A stretch of DNA of 64,000 nucleotides from contig CAJTLU010000009.1 in NCBI GenBank assembly GCA_910577175.1, positions 6,586 to 70,585 of the forward strand. The letters are read 5' to 3'. Of this stretch, positions 17,612 through 25,623 are shown piece by piece (within the stretch, counting starts at the first letter, position 1; each line of letters opens with the position of its first letter). Made by a program: the position numbers and the translations under genes. This DNA comes from an uncultured Lachnospiraceae bacterium (GTDB lineage Bacteria; Bacillota; Clostridia; Lachnospirales; Lachnospiraceae). The notes beneath the pieces are model-generated. The model did not search any database. It was not told where the DNA came from and saw nothing but the letters and a program-made list of their open reading frames with translations.

Positions 17612-17650
17612 GCCGTTGCCGGAAAAGCGGCGGCGGCTTTTCCTTTTTTG
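17612..17650 (+). terminator. Rho-independent terminator of the zinc-ribbon gene
   Basis: Stem GCCGTTGCCG (17612-17621) with CGGCGGCGGC (17628-17637), two G-U pairs, 6-base loop, followed by TTTTCCTTTTTT. Confidence 0.85.
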
Positions 17651-17750
17651 GAAGAACGGCAGCTTTACAAAAATTTGCGGAGGGACAAGTGTGGAAGATT
17701 TCAGTATCAATGAAATGCAGGAAATGCAAAGAAAGGAAGAGTGAAAACTA

Positions 17751-17779
17751 TTGACATTTCCTTGCAAATGGCGTAAAAT
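17751..17779 (+). promoter_or_regulatory. Promoter of the histidine operon
   Basis: TTGACA (17751-17756), 17-base spacer, TAAAAT (17774-17779). Transcription should start near 17786, leaving a leader of about 107 bases before hisZ. Confidence 0.8.
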
Positions 17780-17806
17780 AGATACATTATTTTGGTAGAG
17801 AGCTAT

Positions 17807-17869
17807 CACGTTACTATACGAAAGCGGCTGCCGGATGTTTCTGCAGAGGCGCCGGATGGAAGTAACGTG
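17807..17869 (+). promoter_or_regulatory. Inverted repeat in the his leader
   Basis: CACGTTACT (17807-17815) is perfectly complementary to AGTAACGTG (17861-17869), closing a 45-base loop that holds two GCCGGATG copies. It lies entirely in the predicted leader between the promoter and the hisZ ribosome site AAAGGAGG, so it could fold in the mRNA or be an operator. No known attenuator class is recognised. Confidence 0.5.
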
Positions 17870-17892
17870 GAGTTTTCAGGAAAGGAGGACGT

Positions 17893-19119
17893 ATGGAGAG
17901 ATTATTACATACCCCGGAAGGAGTCCGGGACCTGCACGATGCGGAATGCGAGAAAAAGCAGCAGCTGGAGGGAAAATTGCGCCATTGCCTGCACCGGTTC
18001 GGTTTCCGGGATGTGGTGACTCCGACGTTTGAATATTTCGATATTTTCCGGAAGGAACGGGGAACTGTTCCGTCGAAGGACATGTATAAGTTTATCGACC
18101 GCGAGGGGAATACGTTAGTGCTGCGTCCGGATATGACGCCGCAGATTGCCCGGTGCGTGGCGAAGTATTATAAGGAGGAGCGCTTTCCGCTCCGCCTCTC
18201 CTACCGCGGCAATACTTTTGTAGACAACAGCGGGTACCGCGGGAAGCTTAAGGAGACGACGCAGATTGGCGCCGAGCTGATTAACGACGGTTCTGTTTCT
18301 GCAGATGCAGAGATGGTTGCACTGATGGCAGAATGTCTGAAGGCGGGCGGCTTAAAGGAGTTCCAGATTGAAATCGGCCATGTCGGATTCTTTGCGGCGC
18401 TGGCGAAGGAGGCAGGCTTTTCCGAGGAGGAGACGTTAGAGGTAAGGGAGCTGATTGAAAATAAAAACCTGTTCAGTGTGGAGCAGGTTCTTGCCGGAAA
18501 GCATCTGAAGCCGGAGTTAAAGGAGCTTCTGTTAAAGCTTCCGGAGTTTTTCGGAAGCGTGGAAAAGCTCAAAGAAATCCGGGGCATGACTGAAAATGCA
18601 GAGGCTTGCGCAGCATTGGATTATCTGACGGAGCTGCACCGTTATCTGGAAGCATACGGCGTAGCGCCCTATATTTCTTACGACCTCGGTATGCTCGGGA
18701 AGTACGGGTATTATACCGGAATCAATTTCCGCGCCCTGACCTACAAGACCGGTGAATCAGTAGCGGCAGGCGGCCGTTATGACCATCTGACGGGGCAGTT
18801 CGGAAAGCCGGCGCCGGCAATCGGCATTGCGCTGTATGTGGATACGCTGCTGCTCAGCCTTTCAAGACAGGGGCTGATTTGTGCGGAGGAGAAGAAACGG
18901 ACTTTGGTGGTTTATGAAAAGGGTTCGGAGGAAGCGGCCATCCGGCTGGTCTGCGAGCTGCGTGCAGATGATAGGTATGCAATGTTAGAAGAAAAGTGCA
19001 GCGACAGGGACTGGAAGGAGTATGAAACACGCATCAATACCGGAGGTATTGTCCGGGTTTGTGAGGTAACTCCGGAAGGAGTGCGCTCCGTGGAGCAGAC
19101 GGACGGGATTGGAGAATAG
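17893..19119 (+). CDS. hisZ: ATP phosphoribosyltransferase regulatory subunit
   Basis: A 408-residue HisRS-like protein lacking the tRNA-binding domain. It keeps class II synthetase motif 2/3-like features (FEYFDIFRKE, RPDMTPQIARCVA, YRGNTF) and the histidine-binding-loop-like YYTGINFRALTY and AAGGRYDHL. HisZ forms an octamer with short HisG and is needed for its activity and for histidine feedback. Its presence directly before a short hisG confirms the assignment over histidyl-tRNA synthetase, as does the lack of an anticodon-binding C-terminus. AAAGGAGG lies before the ATG. First gene of the his operon. Confidence 0.95.
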   Translation: MERLLHTPEGVRDLHDAECEKKQQLEGKLRHCLHRFGFRDVVTPTFEYFDIFRKERGTVPSKDMYKFIDREGNTLVLRPDMTPQIARCVAKYYKEERFPLRLSYRGNTFVDNSGYRGKLKETTQIGAELINDGSVSADAEMVALMAECLKAGGLKEFQIEIGHVGFFAALAKEAGFSEEETLEVRELIENKNLFSVEQVLAGKHLKPELKELLLKLPEFFGSVEKLKEIRGMTENAEACAALDYLTELHRYLEAYGVAPYISYDLGMLGKYGYYTGINFRALTYKTGESVAAGGRYDHLTGQFGKPAPAIGIALYVDTLLLSLSRQGLICAEEKKRTLVVYEKGSEEAAIRLVCELRADDRYAMLEEKCSDRDWKEYETRINTGGIVRVCEVTPEGVRSVEQTDGIGE

Positions 19120-19120
19120 C

Positions 19121-19759
19121 ATGGAGTATATTACGATTGCGCTTGCCAAGGGCAGGCTTGCCAAAAAGGCGTTAGAGCTGTTAGAGCAGACCGGGGTAAC
19201 CTGTGAGGAAATCAAGGATAAGGATTCCAGAAAGCTGATTTTTACCAATGAGGAGTTAAAGTTTAAGTTTTTTCTTGCAAAGGCAAACGATGTGCCGACC
19301 TATGTAGAGTATGGCGCGGCGGACATTGGTGTTGTAGGAAAGGATACGATTTTAGAAGAGGGCAGGGAGCTTTATGAGGTCATCGACCTCGGAATCGGAA
19401 AATGCCGGATGTGCGTAGCGGGGCCGGCGTCCGCCGGAGCGCTTCTTGGAAACGGGGAGTTGATTCGTGTGGCAACAAAGTATCCGAATATTGCAAAATC
19501 GTATTTTATGAACCAGAAGCACCAGACCGCCGAGATTATCAAGCTGAACGGTTCCATTGAGCTGGCGCCGATTGTGGGACTTTCCGATGTGATTGTAGAC
19601 ATCGTGGAAACCGGCTCCACCTTAAAGGAAAACGGTCTGGTTGTTCTTGAAGAGGTATGCCCGCTTTCGGCGAGGATGGTAGTTAACCGCGTCAGCATGA
19701 AGATGGAACAGGCACGTATTACGGAATTGATTTCAAAGCTGCGGAACATAGTGGAATAA
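19121..19759 (+). CDS. hisG: ATP phosphoribosyltransferase, short form
   Basis: A 212-residue HisG of the short class, without the C-terminal regulatory ACT-like domain, so it depends on HisZ. It catalyses the first step of histidine synthesis, joining ATP and PRPP. Recognisable are the N-terminal ITIALAKGRLAKKALELLE, GAADIGVVGKDTI, and the PRPP-binding segment DVIVDIVETGSTLKENGL. The start at 19121 follows GGAGAA and lies one base after the hisZ stop; an upstream in-frame ATG at 19109 would overlap hisZ. Confidence 0.96.
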   Translation: MEYITIALAKGRLAKKALELLEQTGVTCEEIKDKDSRKLIFTNEELKFKFFLAKANDVPTYVEYGAADIGVVGKDTILEEGRELYEVIDLGIGKCRMCVAGPASAGALLGNGELIRVATKYPNIAKSYFMNQKHQTAEIIKLNGSIELAPIVGLSDVIVDIVETGSTLKENGLVVLEEVCPLSARMVVNRVSMKMEQARITELISKLRNIVE

Positions 19760-19792
19760 AGTGCTGCGCCCTGCAGCGGAAAGAGGAAAAGT

Positions 19793-21094
19793 ATGAGAAT
19801 AGTTCGTCTGACACAGGAAACGAAAAAGAATATTCTGGAGAATCTGTTAAAGCGCAGCCCGAACCAGTACAGGGAGTATTCGGAACGGGTGGAAGAAATT
19901 TTAAACGAGGTAAGGGAACGTGGCGATGCGGCGGTGTTTGCGTTTACCAAAGAGTACGATAAGGCGGAGCTGACAAAGGAAACTGTCCGCGTGACGCCGG
20001 AAGAGATTGCAGAGGCTTATAAAAGACTTCCGGAAAGAACCATAGAGGTAATCCGCAAGGCGATTGTCAATATCCGTTCCTACCATGAGAAGCAGAGAAG
20101 AAACAGCTGGTTTGACGCGCAGCCTGACGGTACGATTCTGGGGCAGAAGATTACCCCGATTGCGTCGGTCGGCGTGTATGTGCCGGGCGGAAAGGCTGCA
20201 TATCCGTCCTCTGTGCTGATGAACGTAATTCCTGCCAGAGTTGCAGGCGTAGAGCGGATTGTCATGGTAACGCCTCCGGGGGCAGACGGCAGGGTGTATG
20301 AGGGAACGCTGGTTGCAGCAAAGGAAGCAGGAGTGACGGAGATTTACAAGGTGGGCGGCGCTCAGGCAATCGGCGCGCTTGCCTACGGCACCGGCAGCAT
20401 CCCGAAGGTAGACAAGATTGTGGGACCGGGCAATATTTATGTAGCGCTTGCAAAGAAGGCAGTATACGGACACGTCAGCATTGACTCAGTGGCAGGACCA
20501 AGTGAAATCCTTGTGCTTGCGGACGAGACGGCAAACCCGACCTATGCGGCGGCGGATTTACTGTCCCAGGCAGAGCATGACGAGCTTGCCTCGGCAATTC
20601 TGATTACAACGAGCGCAGAACTGGCAGAAAAGGTAAACGCCGAGGTGGAACGCTTTGCGGCACAGCTTAGCAGGAAAGGGATTCTGGAAAAGTCGTTGGA
20701 GAATTACGGTTATATCCTGCTTGCGGATACGATGGAGGATGCGATTGATACCGTAAACGAGATAGCATCCGAGCATCTGGAGCTTCTGACGAAGGATGCA
20801 TTTACAGTAATGACGAAGATTAAGAATGCCGGCGCTATTTTTATCGGGGAGTATTCGAGTGAGCCGCTCGGAGACTATTTTGCGGGACCGAACCATGTGC
20901 TGCCGACCAACGGGACGGCGAAGTTCTTTTCCCCGCTTGAGGTGGATGACTTTATTAAGAAGTCCAGCATTATTTCTTATTCCAGAGAGGCGTTGGAGCC
21001 GATTCACGAGGATATCATCGATTTTGCAAAGGCGGAGGGCCTGACGGCGCATGCCAATTCTATTGCGGTGCGTTTTGGGAAAGAAGTGAGGTAA
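19793..21094 (+). CDS. hisD: Histidinol dehydrogenase
   Basis: A 433-residue zinc enzyme that oxidises histidinol to histidine in two NAD-dependent steps. Visible features: PGGKAAYPSSVLMN, the long VDKIVGPGNIYVALAK and SVAGPSEILVLAD signature, the zinc-binding LLSQAEHDELA (Gln and His), the catalytic Glu-His pair in IASEHLEL, and AGPNHVLPTNGTAKF. Length is normal for bacterial HisD. It lies 33 bases after hisG and 11 bases before hisB, in the same operon. Confidence 0.97.
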   Translation: MRIVRLTQETKKNILENLLKRSPNQYREYSERVEEILNEVRERGDAAVFAFTKEYDKAELTKETVRVTPEEIAEAYKRLPERTIEVIRKAIVNIRSYHEKQRRNSWFDAQPDGTILGQKITPIASVGVYVPGGKAAYPSSVLMNVIPARVAGVERIVMVTPPGADGRVYEGTLVAAKEAGVTEIYKVGGAQAIGALAYGTGSIPKVDKIVGPGNIYVALAKKAVYGHVSIDSVAGPSEILVLADETANPTYAAADLLSQAEHDELASAILITTSAELAEKVNAEVERFAAQLSRKGILEKSLENYGYILLADTMEDAIDTVNEIASEHLELLTKDAFTVMTKIKNAGAIFIGEYSSEPLGDYFAGPNHVLPTNGTAKFFSPLEVDDFIKKSSIISYSREALEPIHEDIIDFAKAEGLTAHANSIAVRFGKEVR

Positions 21095-21105
21095 AGGAGG
21101 ACAAT

Positions 21106-21690
21106 ATGCGGAGTGCAAAGGTAGAACGGAATACAAAGGAAACGCAGATTGTCTGTGAGCTGAATCTGGATGGAACAGGGGTGGCAAAGGTAGATACCGG
21201 TATTGGGTTTTTGGACCATATGTTGAACAGCTTTGCAAGGCACGGGTTTTTTAATCTGAACCTGTCTGTCAAAGGAGACCTGTATGTGGACTGCCATCAT
21301 ACGATAGAGGATACCGGGATTGTACTCGGACAGGCGATAAGAGAGGCATTGGGAGAGAAGGAGGGGATTGCAAGGTATGGCTCTTCTCTGCTTCCGATGG
21401 ATGAGACACTGGTGCTTTGCGCGGTAGATTTGTCCGGACGCCCGTACTTAAATTTTGATATAACTTTTACGTCTGAGCGCGTAGGATATTATGATACAGA
21501 GATGGTGCGGGAGTTTTTCTATGCTGTTTCCTATAGTGCCGGAATAAATCTACATTTAAAACAGATGGCAGGAACGAATAATCATCATTTAATCGAGGCG
21601 GCATATAAGGCGTTTGCGAGGGCGTTAGATGCGGCAGTGGCGGCAGAACCGCGCCTGACAGGGACATTATCGACAAAAGGGATGTTATAG
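21106..21690 (+). CDS. hisB: Imidazoleglycerol-phosphate dehydratase
   Basis: A 194-residue monofunctional HisB (no N-terminal histidinol phosphatase as in enterobacteria). It has the two metal-binding signatures DCHHTIEDTGIVLG and GTNNHHLIEAAYKAFARAL, plus GIGFLDHMLNSFARHG. It dehydrates imidazole glycerol phosphate to imidazole acetol phosphate. AAAGGAGG precedes the ATG. In many Firmicutes hisH would follow; here hisA does. Confidence 0.97.
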   Translation: MRSAKVERNTKETQIVCELNLDGTGVAKVDTGIGFLDHMLNSFARHGFFNLNLSVKGDLYVDCHHTIEDTGIVLGQAIREALGEKEGIARYGSSLLPMDETLVLCAVDLSGRPYLNFDITFTSERVGYYDTEMVREFFYAVSYSAGINLHLKQMAGTNNHHLIEAAYKAFARALDAAVAAEPRLTGTLSTKGML

Positions 21691-21699
21691 GAGGAAGTA

Positions 21700-22419
21700 A
21701 TGAAGCTATATCCGGCAATTGATATAAAAAACGGGCAGTGTGTAAGGCTCTGCCAGGGTGTGTTTTCCGATGTGAATGTATATGCGGAAAAGCCGTATAC
21801 GGTGGCAAAGGAGTTTGAGGCGGCAGGTGCGTCGTTTTTACATATTGTGGACCTGGACGGGGCGCTACTGGGCCATACCGCGAACGCAGCGGCAATTTCC
21901 GAAATTGTCGCGAATGTTTCTATCCGGACAGAAATCGGCGGCGGCATCCGCACGATGGAAGATATCGAACAGAAGTTGAAATTAGGGCTGAATCGTGTTA
22001 TCATAGGTACAAAGGCGGTAAAAGAACCGCAGTTTATCGAAGAGGCAGTAAAACGCTTCGGTGCGGAGCGGATTGTCATCGGCATTGATGCGAAGGACGG
22101 CATGGTGGCGGTGGAAGGCTGGGAAAAGGTGAGCGACCATAGAGCGGTTTCTTTTGCACTGGAAATGAAAAAGCTTGGCGCCACTACAGTAATTTATACC
22201 GACATTGCAAGAGATGGTATGCTTTCCGGCCCGAATTTTGAATGCACGAAAGAGATGATTTGCAGCACCGGTATGGAGATTATTGCCTCCGGCGGCGTTT
22301 CTTCGATGGAGGATCTGGTCCGTCTGGAGGAAATCGGCGCCGCGGGCGCAATTATTGGCAAGGCAATTTACGAAAAGAAAGTGAATCTTGCCGAAGCGGT
22401 CGCGCGTTTTGAGCGTTAG
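21700..22419 (+). CDS. hisA: ProFAR isomerase
   Basis: A 239-residue TIM barrel catalysing the Amadori rearrangement of ProFAR to PRFAR. The two catalytic Asp residues are in PAIDIKNGQCVRL (Asp8) and IGIDAKDGMVAV (about 128-135); phosphate-binding glycines appear in EIGGGIRTMEDI and in ASGGVSSMEDL and GAIIGKAIYEKK. It is a normal HisA, unlike the degenerate barrel at the start of the next gene. It follows hisB by 9 bases. Confidence 0.96.
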   Translation: MKLYPAIDIKNGQCVRLCQGVFSDVNVYAEKPYTVAKEFEAAGASFLHIVDLDGALLGHTANAAAISEIVANVSIRTEIGGGIRTMEDIEQKLKLGLNRVIIGTKAVKEPQFIEEAVKRFGAERIVIGIDAKDGMVAVEGWEKVSDHRAVSFALEMKKLGATTVIYTDIARDGMLSGPNFECTKEMICSTGMEIIASGGVSSMEDLVRLEEIGAAGAIIGKAIYEKKVNLAEAVARFER

Positions 22420-22449
22420 TCTGCCAGAATACGAAAGAAATGCCCGAAG

Positions 22450-22478
22450 AGGAAGTCATGTATCCAAAATGGCTTCCT
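22450..22478 (+). promoter_or_regulatory. Stem-loop between hisA and hisIE
   Basis: AGGAAGTCAT (22450-22459) pairs with ATGGCTTCCT (22469-22478), one T-G pair, 9-base loop, no following T-run. It may stabilise or process the mRNA just before the hisIE ribosome site. Confidence 0.5.
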
Positions 22479-22502
22479 AAGAAGATATGGAAAGGAGAGC
22501 GC

Positions 22503-23780
22503 ATGCGAAAGAAGTTATTTGCGTATATCAATACGGAGAGTGAATTTGAAGAGAATGTAGCAGAGGCGGTCAACCGTTACTTTTTAAACGGCGCGGACGG
22601 TCTGTTCCTTTACAGCTATATTGCCGGGGATGCGTATAAAGAAGAGTTTTTTCATATGATAAAGCGCGTAACGCAGGAATTGGCGCTGCCATATTATGTC
22701 GGCTGCCATGTGGCGCGGTTTGAGGATGTGAAGAAGGCGTTTTATACCGGAGCTTCTGCGGTGGTGATTCCGATAGACGGTCTGGAGGACTGGGAAGTTA
22801 TCCGGGAGTCCGTGCACCGTTTCGGCAGCGAAAAGATAATTGCAGAGCTGAATGCGGCAAAGGCCGATACGGAGGAAGGGCTTGCAGCGCTTTCTGCAAA
22901 GGCGGCAAAGGCATGCGGCATGGGAGCAGGCGGGCTGCTGTTCAAGCATGTTACCATCGGACCGCGTATGACTGCCTATCTGAAGACGCTGCAGGTTCCG
23001 GTAATGGTGCGTGACAGTCTGGTCAGAAATTCTGTGGAGGAGCTGCTCAGTACAGAAGGGGTGTCAGCGCTCGCGACCAATTATTACAAGAACAAGGATA
23101 TCCGAAGAGTAAAAGAGAATTTAACATTTAGCGGCATTAACATGTATCATCTGGAAAGCTCGCTGCCGTTTTCCGAGTTTAAAAAGGATCAAAACGGGCT
23201 GGTTCCGGTCATAGTGCAGGATTACCGCAGCAATGAAGTTTTAATGCTTGCATATATGAATGAAGAGTCGTATAATAGGACTATAGAAGATGGGCGTATG
23301 ATTTATTATTCCCGCAGCCGGAAGGAACTCTGGCTGAAGGGAGAGACCTCTGGCAATTACCAGTATGTGAAGTCGTTAGCATTAGATTGTGACAGGGACA
23401 CGATTCTGGCAAGGGTTTATCCGGTCGGGCCTGCATGTCATACAGGGCATACGAGCTGCTTTTTTACCGAACTGACTGAGTACAGCAAGGAAGGACCTGC
23501 TCCGCAGGAGGTACTAGAGGAGCTGTATGCTACGATTATAGACAGAAAGGCACATCCAAAAGAGGGCTCCTATACGAACTATCTGTTTGAAAAGGGAATC
23601 GATAAAATCTTAAAAAAGTGCGGGGAAGAGGCGTCTGAGATTATCATTGCAGCCAAGAATCCGGAGGCAGAGGAATTAAAGTACGAGATTGCGGACTTTT
23701 TGTATCATCTGTCTGTTCTTATGGTGGAATGCGGATTGAACTGGGATGATGTTATGACGGAGCTTGCGCACCGGAGGTAA
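22503..23780 (+). CDS. hisIE: HisIE with N-terminal degenerate HisF-like barrel
   Basis: A 425-residue three-part protein. Residues about 1-215 resemble HisF/HisA (NGADGLFLYSYIAGDAYKEE, VGCHVARFEDVKKAFYTGA, SVHRFGSEKIIAELNAAK) but the HisF catalytic Asp positions appear to be Asn (residue 10) and a non-Asp residue (near 115), and the phosphate-binding GGG and ASGG glycines are lost. Residues about 228-330 are phosphoribosyl-AMP cyclohydrolase HisI, with SGNYQYVKSLALDCDRD and GPACHTGHTSCFF metal ligands. Residues about 334-425 are phosphoribosyl-ATP pyrophosphatase HisE, with GEEASEIIIA and YEIADFLYHL. Start 22503 follows AAAGGAGAG; an ATG at 22458 is in frame but lies in the stem-loop. Confidence 0.9.
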   Translation: MRKKLFAYINTESEFEENVAEAVNRYFLNGADGLFLYSYIAGDAYKEEFFHMIKRVTQELALPYYVGCHVARFEDVKKAFYTGASAVVIPIDGLEDWEVIRESVHRFGSEKIIAELNAAKADTEEGLAALSAKAAKACGMGAGGLLFKHVTIGPRMTAYLKTLQVPVMVRDSLVRNSVEELLSTEGVSALATNYYKNKDIRRVKENLTFSGINMYHLESSLPFSEFKKDQNGLVPVIVQDYRSNEVLMLAYMNEESYNRTIEDGRMIYYSRSRKELWLKGETSGNYQYVKSLALDCDRDTILARVYPVGPACHTGHTSCFFTELTEYSKEGPAPQEVLEELYATIIDRKAHPKEGSYTNYLFEKGIDKILKKCGEEASEIIIAAKNPEAEELKYEIADFLYHLSVLMVECGLNWDDVMTELAHRR

Positions 23781-23845
23781 AGGACAGGGCTCTTGAAAGA
23801 ACCGGACAGTAAGAGTACTGAGAGTATGGAAAGGCGGTCAATGAG

Positions 23846-23974
23846 ATGGAGTTTTTAAAAGCGTTACTTATGGATGGAATGCAGTTTATTGTGATGGCAG
23901 GAGTGGCTTTTGGAGCGGTTCTACTTGGAATCATGCTGCGGAAGAGAAAGAATGCGGCAAAGGAAGAAGAGTAA
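23846..23974 (+). CDS. 42-residue single-pass membrane protein
   Basis: A small open frame downstream of hisIE: MEFLKALLMDG, then a hydrophobic segment at about residues 13-31 (FIVMAGVAFGAVLLGIMLR), ending in a charged KRKNAAKEEE tail. GGAAAGG lies about 10 bases upstream. Small membrane proteins of this design are frequent in Clostridia genomes and have no known function. It lies between hisIE and the operon terminator and is presumably transcribed with his. Coding status is inferred from start context, the hydrophobic profile and position. Confidence 0.6.
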   Translation: MEFLKALLMDGMQFIVMAGVAFGAVLLGIMLRKRKNAAKEEE

Positions 23975-23992
23975 GGCTGTAAAAGCGGGAGA

Positions 23993-24027
23993 CAAGGCTG
24001 CCGGACAGGGTTCGGCAGCCTTGTTTC
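23993..24027 (+). terminator. Terminator of the his operon
   Basis: Perfect 11-bp stem CAAGGCTGCCG (23993-24003) with CGGCAGCCTTG (24013-24023), 9-base loop, short T-run (TTTC). Confidence 0.75.
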
Positions 24028-24145
24028 ACTTCATAAGAATACGGTTGTTTGTCGGCAGATAAAAGCATATTCCAATGAAATGAAAACGCTCCGCGGGATG
24101 TCAGGGCGTGCCGTGCGGCAGGAAAAAGATAACAGGAGAATTGAA

Positions 24146-25537
24146 ATGTTACACAGGTTAAAGAAAAGGTATATCGGGGATAAGGCATTTTACCGGATGG
24201 CACTTGCTATTGCGGTGCCGATTATGATACAGAACGGCATCTCGAATTTTGTAAGCATGTTAGACAATATTATGGTGGGCAGGGTCGGTACGGAGCAGAT
24301 GACCGGCGTTGCGATTGTCAACCAGTTAATTTTTGTATTCAATCTGATGATTTTCGGGGCAGTGTCTGGCGCCGGTATTTTCGGCGCGCAGTTTTTTGGA
24401 AACGGAGACTACAAGGGCGTGCGGGATACGTTCCGATTTAAGCTGATTAGTTGTGCTGTACTTACGATTGCCGGGATTTTAGTGTTTCTTTTTCTTGGCG
24501 ATAAGCTGATTTGGCTTTATTTACAGGGGGAAGGCTCTCCGGAGGAGATTGAGGCGAGCTTCGGGTATGCAAAGCAGTATCTCCAGATTATGCTTGCCGG
24601 CTTTGTTCCGTTTTTCATTTCCCAGTGCTATTCTGCGACTCTCCGGGAAACCGGCGAGACAATGCTTCCGATGAAGTCCGGTATTGCTGCGGTGTTTGTA
24701 AATATGTGTTTTAATGCACTGTTGATTTTTGGTCTGCTTGGCTTCCCAAAGATGGGCGCGGCAGGCGCTGCGGTTGCAACCGTGATTTCCCGTTTTGTGG
24801 AGGCAGGGATTGTAATTGCCGCCACACACCGGAATAAGGAAAAGTACCGGTTCATAGAGGGGGCGTACAAGAGCCTCCGGGTGCCGAAAGAGCTTGTAGC
24901 AGGGATTTTGCAGAAGGGCGTGCCACTTCTGTTAAATGAAACGCTCTGGGCAGGCAGTATGGCGGTATTGAACCAGTGCTATTCGGTGCGGGGGTATGAC
25001 GTTGTATCTGCGGTCAACATCGCTTCTACGATTACGAATGTATTTAATGTTTCGTTTATCGCGATGGGCAGTGCAATCGGTATTATTATCGGACAGATGC
25101 TCGGAGGCGGAAGGACAGAGGAGGCCGTGGATGCCAACCGTAAGCTTACGGTTTTTTCTATTGTGTTCTGCCTTTTGTTTGGTGTAGCGTTGATGGGCGT
25201 GGCGCCGTTTTTTCCGCGGATTTATGAAGCAGGGCAGTCCATCCGTGATATGGCGGCAAAATTCATTCGGGTTGCGGCTTTTTGTATGCCGCTTGGAGCC
25301 TTTGCAAATGCCTGTTATTTTACGTTACGTTCCGGAGGGAAGACGTTTGTAACAGTTTTATTTGACAGCTGCTACGCCTGGGTTGTCGTTGTTCCACTTG
25401 CGTACTGTTTAAGCCGTTTTACCGGAATGCCGATTGTGCCGTTATATCTGTGCTGCCAGCTGGTTGAAATCGGAAAGTGCATCATCGGGTTTGTGATGAT
25501 AAAAAGCGGAATCTGGATACAGAAGATTGTCGCATAG
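24146..25537 (+). CDS. MATE family efflux transporter
   Basis: A 463-residue integral membrane protein with about twelve hydrophobic segments and the MATE pattern: N-terminal ALAIAVPIMIQNGISNFVSM, LDNIMVGRVGTEQMTGVAI, and in the second half NIASTITNVFNVSFIAMGSA with IIGQMLGGG, a duplicate of the first-half pattern. MATE carriers export drugs or metabolites using Na+ or H+ gradients; the substrate is unknown. The start at 24146 follows CAGGAGA; the frame is open upstream to 24080 but that stretch is hydrophilic and lacks a ribosome site. Stand-alone gene after the his terminator. Confidence 0.93.
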   Translation: MLHRLKKRYIGDKAFYRMALAIAVPIMIQNGISNFVSMLDNIMVGRVGTEQMTGVAIVNQLIFVFNLMIFGAVSGAGIFGAQFFGNGDYKGVRDTFRFKLISCAVLTIAGILVFLFLGDKLIWLYLQGEGSPEEIEASFGYAKQYLQIMLAGFVPFFISQCYSATLRETGETMLPMKSGIAAVFVNMCFNALLIFGLLGFPKMGAAGAAVATVISRFVEAGIVIAATHRNKEKYRFIEGAYKSLRVPKELVAGILQKGVPLLLNETLWAGSMAVLNQCYSVRGYDVVSAVNIASTITNVFNVSFIAMGSAIGIIIGQMLGGGRTEEAVDANRKLTVFSIVFCLLFGVALMGVAPFFPRIYEAGQSIRDMAAKFIRVAAFCMPLGAFANACYFTLRSGGKTFVTVLFDSCYAWVVVVPLAYCLSRFTGMPIVPLYLCCQLVEIGKCIIGFVMIKSGIWIQKIVA

Positions 25538-25590
25538 GAAAAAATACAGAACGCAAACAGCCGGGCGCAAACATAATAGTTCCGTCCGTG

Positions 25591-25599
25591 TGTTATAAT
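25591..25599 (+). promoter_or_regulatory. Extended -10 promoter for the ABC transporter genes
   Basis: TGTTATAAT, a TG-extended -10 box (TATAAT at 25594-25599), with no clear -35. It would give a leader of under 20 bases before the start at 25624. Confidence 0.6.
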
Positions 25600-25623
25600 A
25601 AGCGAAATGAAAGGATAACAATT

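Larger units (their letters stand above)
17580..17892 (+). other. Intergenic region: terminator, his promoter and structured leader
   Basis: 313 bases without a gene. It contains the terminator of the zinc-ribbon gene (17612-17650), the his promoter (17751-17779) and a leader of about 107 bases with a 9-bp inverted repeat (17807-17815 with 17861-17869). No T-box signature or run of His codons was seen. Confidence 0.7.

Noticed and set aside
17786..17892. T-box riboswitch in the his leader
   Set aside because: No AGGGTGGNACCGCG sequence, no terminator/antiterminator pair, and the leader is too short.
17893..19119. hisZ as histidyl-tRNA synthetase
   Set aside because: No anticodon-binding domain, and it is next to a short hisG.
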